Assembly: GCF_000001735.4 (NCBI RefSeq)
Contig: NC_003070.9
Span: forward strand, 372,001-436,000
Reading direction: 5' to 3'
DNA from: Arabidopsis thaliana
Lineage: Eukaryota > Streptophyta > Magnoliopsida > Brassicales > Brassicaceae
Length of the DNA: 64,000 nucleotides
Positions 61,821-64,000 of the stretch are shown one piece after another. The notes under the pieces are model-generated. The model worked only from the letters and a program-made list of their open reading frames with translations. It was not told where the DNA came from and made no database searches. Both the position numbers and the translations under genes were made by a program. Every line of letters begins with the position of its first letter. Position 1 is the stretch's first letter.

Positions 61821-61838
61821 GGTTTATATTTTAGTTTT

Positions 61839-63173
61839 AATATAAAAAAGAGGGGAAAAGAGTATTTGCAAGTTGCAAGTTTTTAAAATATACATTAATC
61901 AAAAGACTGACATATAATTATTGCACTTATCATGTGACAGTTACGCTGTTAATCCCACATTTTTTTTTCTATTTTTGCTCTGTTAAATTCGATAGTTCAT
62001 TATTTATGTCGAAGCAAACGATGTAAAAATGTAAACCACATATAATGATTTTGTATATAGGAAACTTCGTAGGAGGCGTAGATAAAAGAACTAGACAGCT
62101 CCAACCAAATACTCCTCCTCCTACTTAGTAATTTTTTTTGCTAAATACAGCTTATTAGTTCGTTATAAGAGTTACCAAGGAGTAGTAAAGCTAAAGTATT
62201 AGCAAGTTGCAATTTAGGATTTTCATTAATTAATTGAACAGTGAAGTAGTGGTGGGCCAGGACATGTTACCAAACACCAACAACGACCAAATCTAAAATA
62301 TGTGAGCTAATTGGGCCACGTGGAAGCATTTTAATTACACGCGCCGTGCATACTTTTCAACCAAGGCACAGTTTCAACTTTCAACTAAGGCCATAATATT
62401 TTCTGGCCATAAAATATTCTTTCAGATTTAGAGAAAATGTTTTTTTTTTTGTTTTTTTTTTAAATTTTAGAGAAATGTTTGGTAACAGTTTGCTGAAATG
62501 ATTTTGATTTGGATTGGTTGTATTTAGCCAAAGAATCTTGTTCATTATTTGTTAATAAAATAAAAAATCTCAAAATGAGGAAGAAAACAAAAAGTTAGCA
62601 TCAGTCAAATGGGGTTTGGACTCAAAGATAAAAGTGACAATATGCTGCACGTAAGATGTAGACTAAAAGTCTTATAGAAAACTCTTGACATTATTAAAAT
62701 CGAAGCATCTTGATTTGATATTATCCTTGTTTCCTTTTGTTGAGAACCTGACATCTTTTGTGGGGATTAGGTAGGACTATAGCCTCAAGGTTGATTGTGA
62801 TCATTTTCATCTTTTGTCAAAGAAAGTGACCATTTTATTAGTTGTATCGTGTATGAATTGAAAATTATCCAACTTTCTCTTCTCGGACTTCTCATCACAA
62901 ATTTACCGTTTTTATATATTGGACCAACATAAAATAGGGAAATTTTACACAAAAAAGGATAGACATAACATTTTGGTAGTTGTATTAATTGAATTCATAC
63001 AACTTTATCTTCTCTAACAACTTCGTATCACAAATCCACCCTTTTTATATAGAGAGAGTACATACATGAAGTCACACAATCTGATCAAAGTTTACAAAAC
63101 AAGATAGACATAACTTATATTTCTACAAATTTGGAAAAGTACTAAAAGGTGTTCTTGGTCTCATCTATTGTTA
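61839..63173. other. intergenic of duplicated NAC-flank DNA
   Basis: A mosaic of paralogous blocks: about 61,839-62,085 matches NAC upstream DNA (58,985-59,270 plus 60,074-60,105); 62,240-62,380 matches 54,560-54,720; 62,610-62,760 matches 56,430-56,560. No gene is seen. ATAGACATAAC repeats recur near 62960 and 63102. Confidence 0.5.
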
Positions 63174-64000
63174 TCATGTTCTTGAGATAGAATAACATTG
63201 GTGAATTTTCTTGACTAATCTGTGTATCATCCTGTAAACGAAACTAGCTCTTTTCTTCTTGACAGACTCTTCACCCAATTTATGCTCTCGAATCACAGTC
63301 ACTTGACCCGGACCTTGGCTCACCTGCAAAATATATTAAAGAACCAACCATTTAAATAATTTCTCTAATCTGGTCTCAATGTTGTGAGTGGTGAAATTAA
63401 CAAAGTAACATGATTAGCATTTAGAGTTAAATGAGATAATAAATCTCACCTCTTGAGTTAATGACACTAGCTGGACTGTTGAGTCAGGAGAATGTTGAGT
63501 TTGGTCTATCTGATGATTTGAGCTAGCAAAACTAGCACAAGTGCTCGAAGTTCCAATAGAATTCTGTCATATGAAACAAAAACTTTAGCTTTCTGATGTC
63601 AAATCTGAAAACAGAGGATTATCAAGATGCAGAGTAAAATTTTGCTTACTGTTTTAGGAGATATCAAATCAGAATCATTATCATCACTGCTATCATCACT
63701 GAAGACACCAGTTAACGACTTTAGAGGTGTGTAATCGCTGCGATGATCTTGCATAAACATGATATTCCTCTGCTCATCACCATCATTATTCAACCATGTT
63801 TTCCATTCCTCCTCAATCGGTGTAGTTGCATCATCGATTTGAGATTCTCCCTGCACATTAGCAAAGACACCAGACTGACTTGAATTCTGTAATTCTTGGC
63901 TGTGAAACGACGAACCCTGAAAAAGGGGAGGAACACTAATGTCAGATATTTCAAAGTTTCTAAAGACAAAACAGAGAAAGTTTGAGATTCTCCCACCTCA
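63174..64000 (-). CDS. NAC transcription factor, C-terminal part (runs off window)
   Basis: Paralogue of the intact NAC gene at 56902-58567, in the same orientation; probably the counterpart of At1g02230 (ANAC004) or a sibling. Exons seen: 63174-63323, 63451-63563, 63650-63916, and a partial exon from 63997. They match exon for exon the last four exons of the neighbour: [15 protein letters not shown] then [10 protein letters not shown], then [17 protein letters not shown], then [17 protein letters not shown], ending HQCYSISRT. The acidic motif [15 protein letters not shown] occurs once, against twice in the neighbour. The NAC domain itself is beyond the window edge, so DNA-binding ability cannot be judged. 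Confidence 0.82.

Overview
This window is plant nuclear DNA from the Brassicaceae. Most genes are intron-rich with GT-AG junctions, and intergenic DNA is AT-rich. Gene order and orientation match, as I recall it, the top arm of Arabidopsis thaliana chromosome 1 from about At1g02080 to At1g02230. Where exons could be joined exactly, protein lengths agree with the Arabidopsis ones I remember (CSN7 260 aa, RABD2a 203, MAGO 150, metacaspase 1 367, PPR 524, CER1 625). It is not A. thaliana itself: the NOT1 sequence differs and the repeats and transposons look foreign to that genome. I cannot name the species.

Bases 1-42.5 kb are a dense array of conserved housekeeping genes: NOT1, scaffold of the CCR4-NOT deadenylase (+); CSN7/FUS5 of the COP9 signalosome (-); a PP2A leucine carboxyl methyltransferase, SBI1 (+); a DUF630/DUF632 protein (+); VAD1, a GRAM/VASt protein (+); RABD2a GTPase (-); a short, truncated ELMO/CED-12 type gene that is visible only after splicing (-); MAGO nashi (-); ALG12/EBS4 mannosyltransferase (+); a PPR protein (+); a twin-CX9C mitochondrial protein (+); metacaspase 1 (+); and a secreted protein usually called ferredoxin-related that looks like a divergent CAP-fold protein (-). 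CSN7/SBI1 and MAGO/ALG12 are head-to-head pairs sharing promoters of 307 and 225 bp.

Bases 43-50.2 kb carry a tandem pair of wax alkane-synthesis genes, CER1-like1 and CER1. The upstream copy lacks three introns present in the downstream one, at exactly matching coding positions.

Bases 50.2-64 kb are accessory: a seven-unit tandem array (about 190 bp per unit), gene relics, and a rearranged cluster of NAC transcription-factor genes on the minus strand (one pseudogene, one intact gene, one running off the window end). Two transposon insertions with intact target-site duplications lie in two paralogous copies of the same NAC-flanking DNA: a 764-bp hAT-type element holding an array of E2F-like sites, and a 5'-truncated LINE with an open RNase H domain. 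Each paralogue shows the other's empty site. I see no evidence of a wholly new biological system. The best leads are the E2F-site element, the tandem array, the precise CER1 intron differences, the in-frame duplicated splice acceptor in NOT1, and the truncated ELMO gene.
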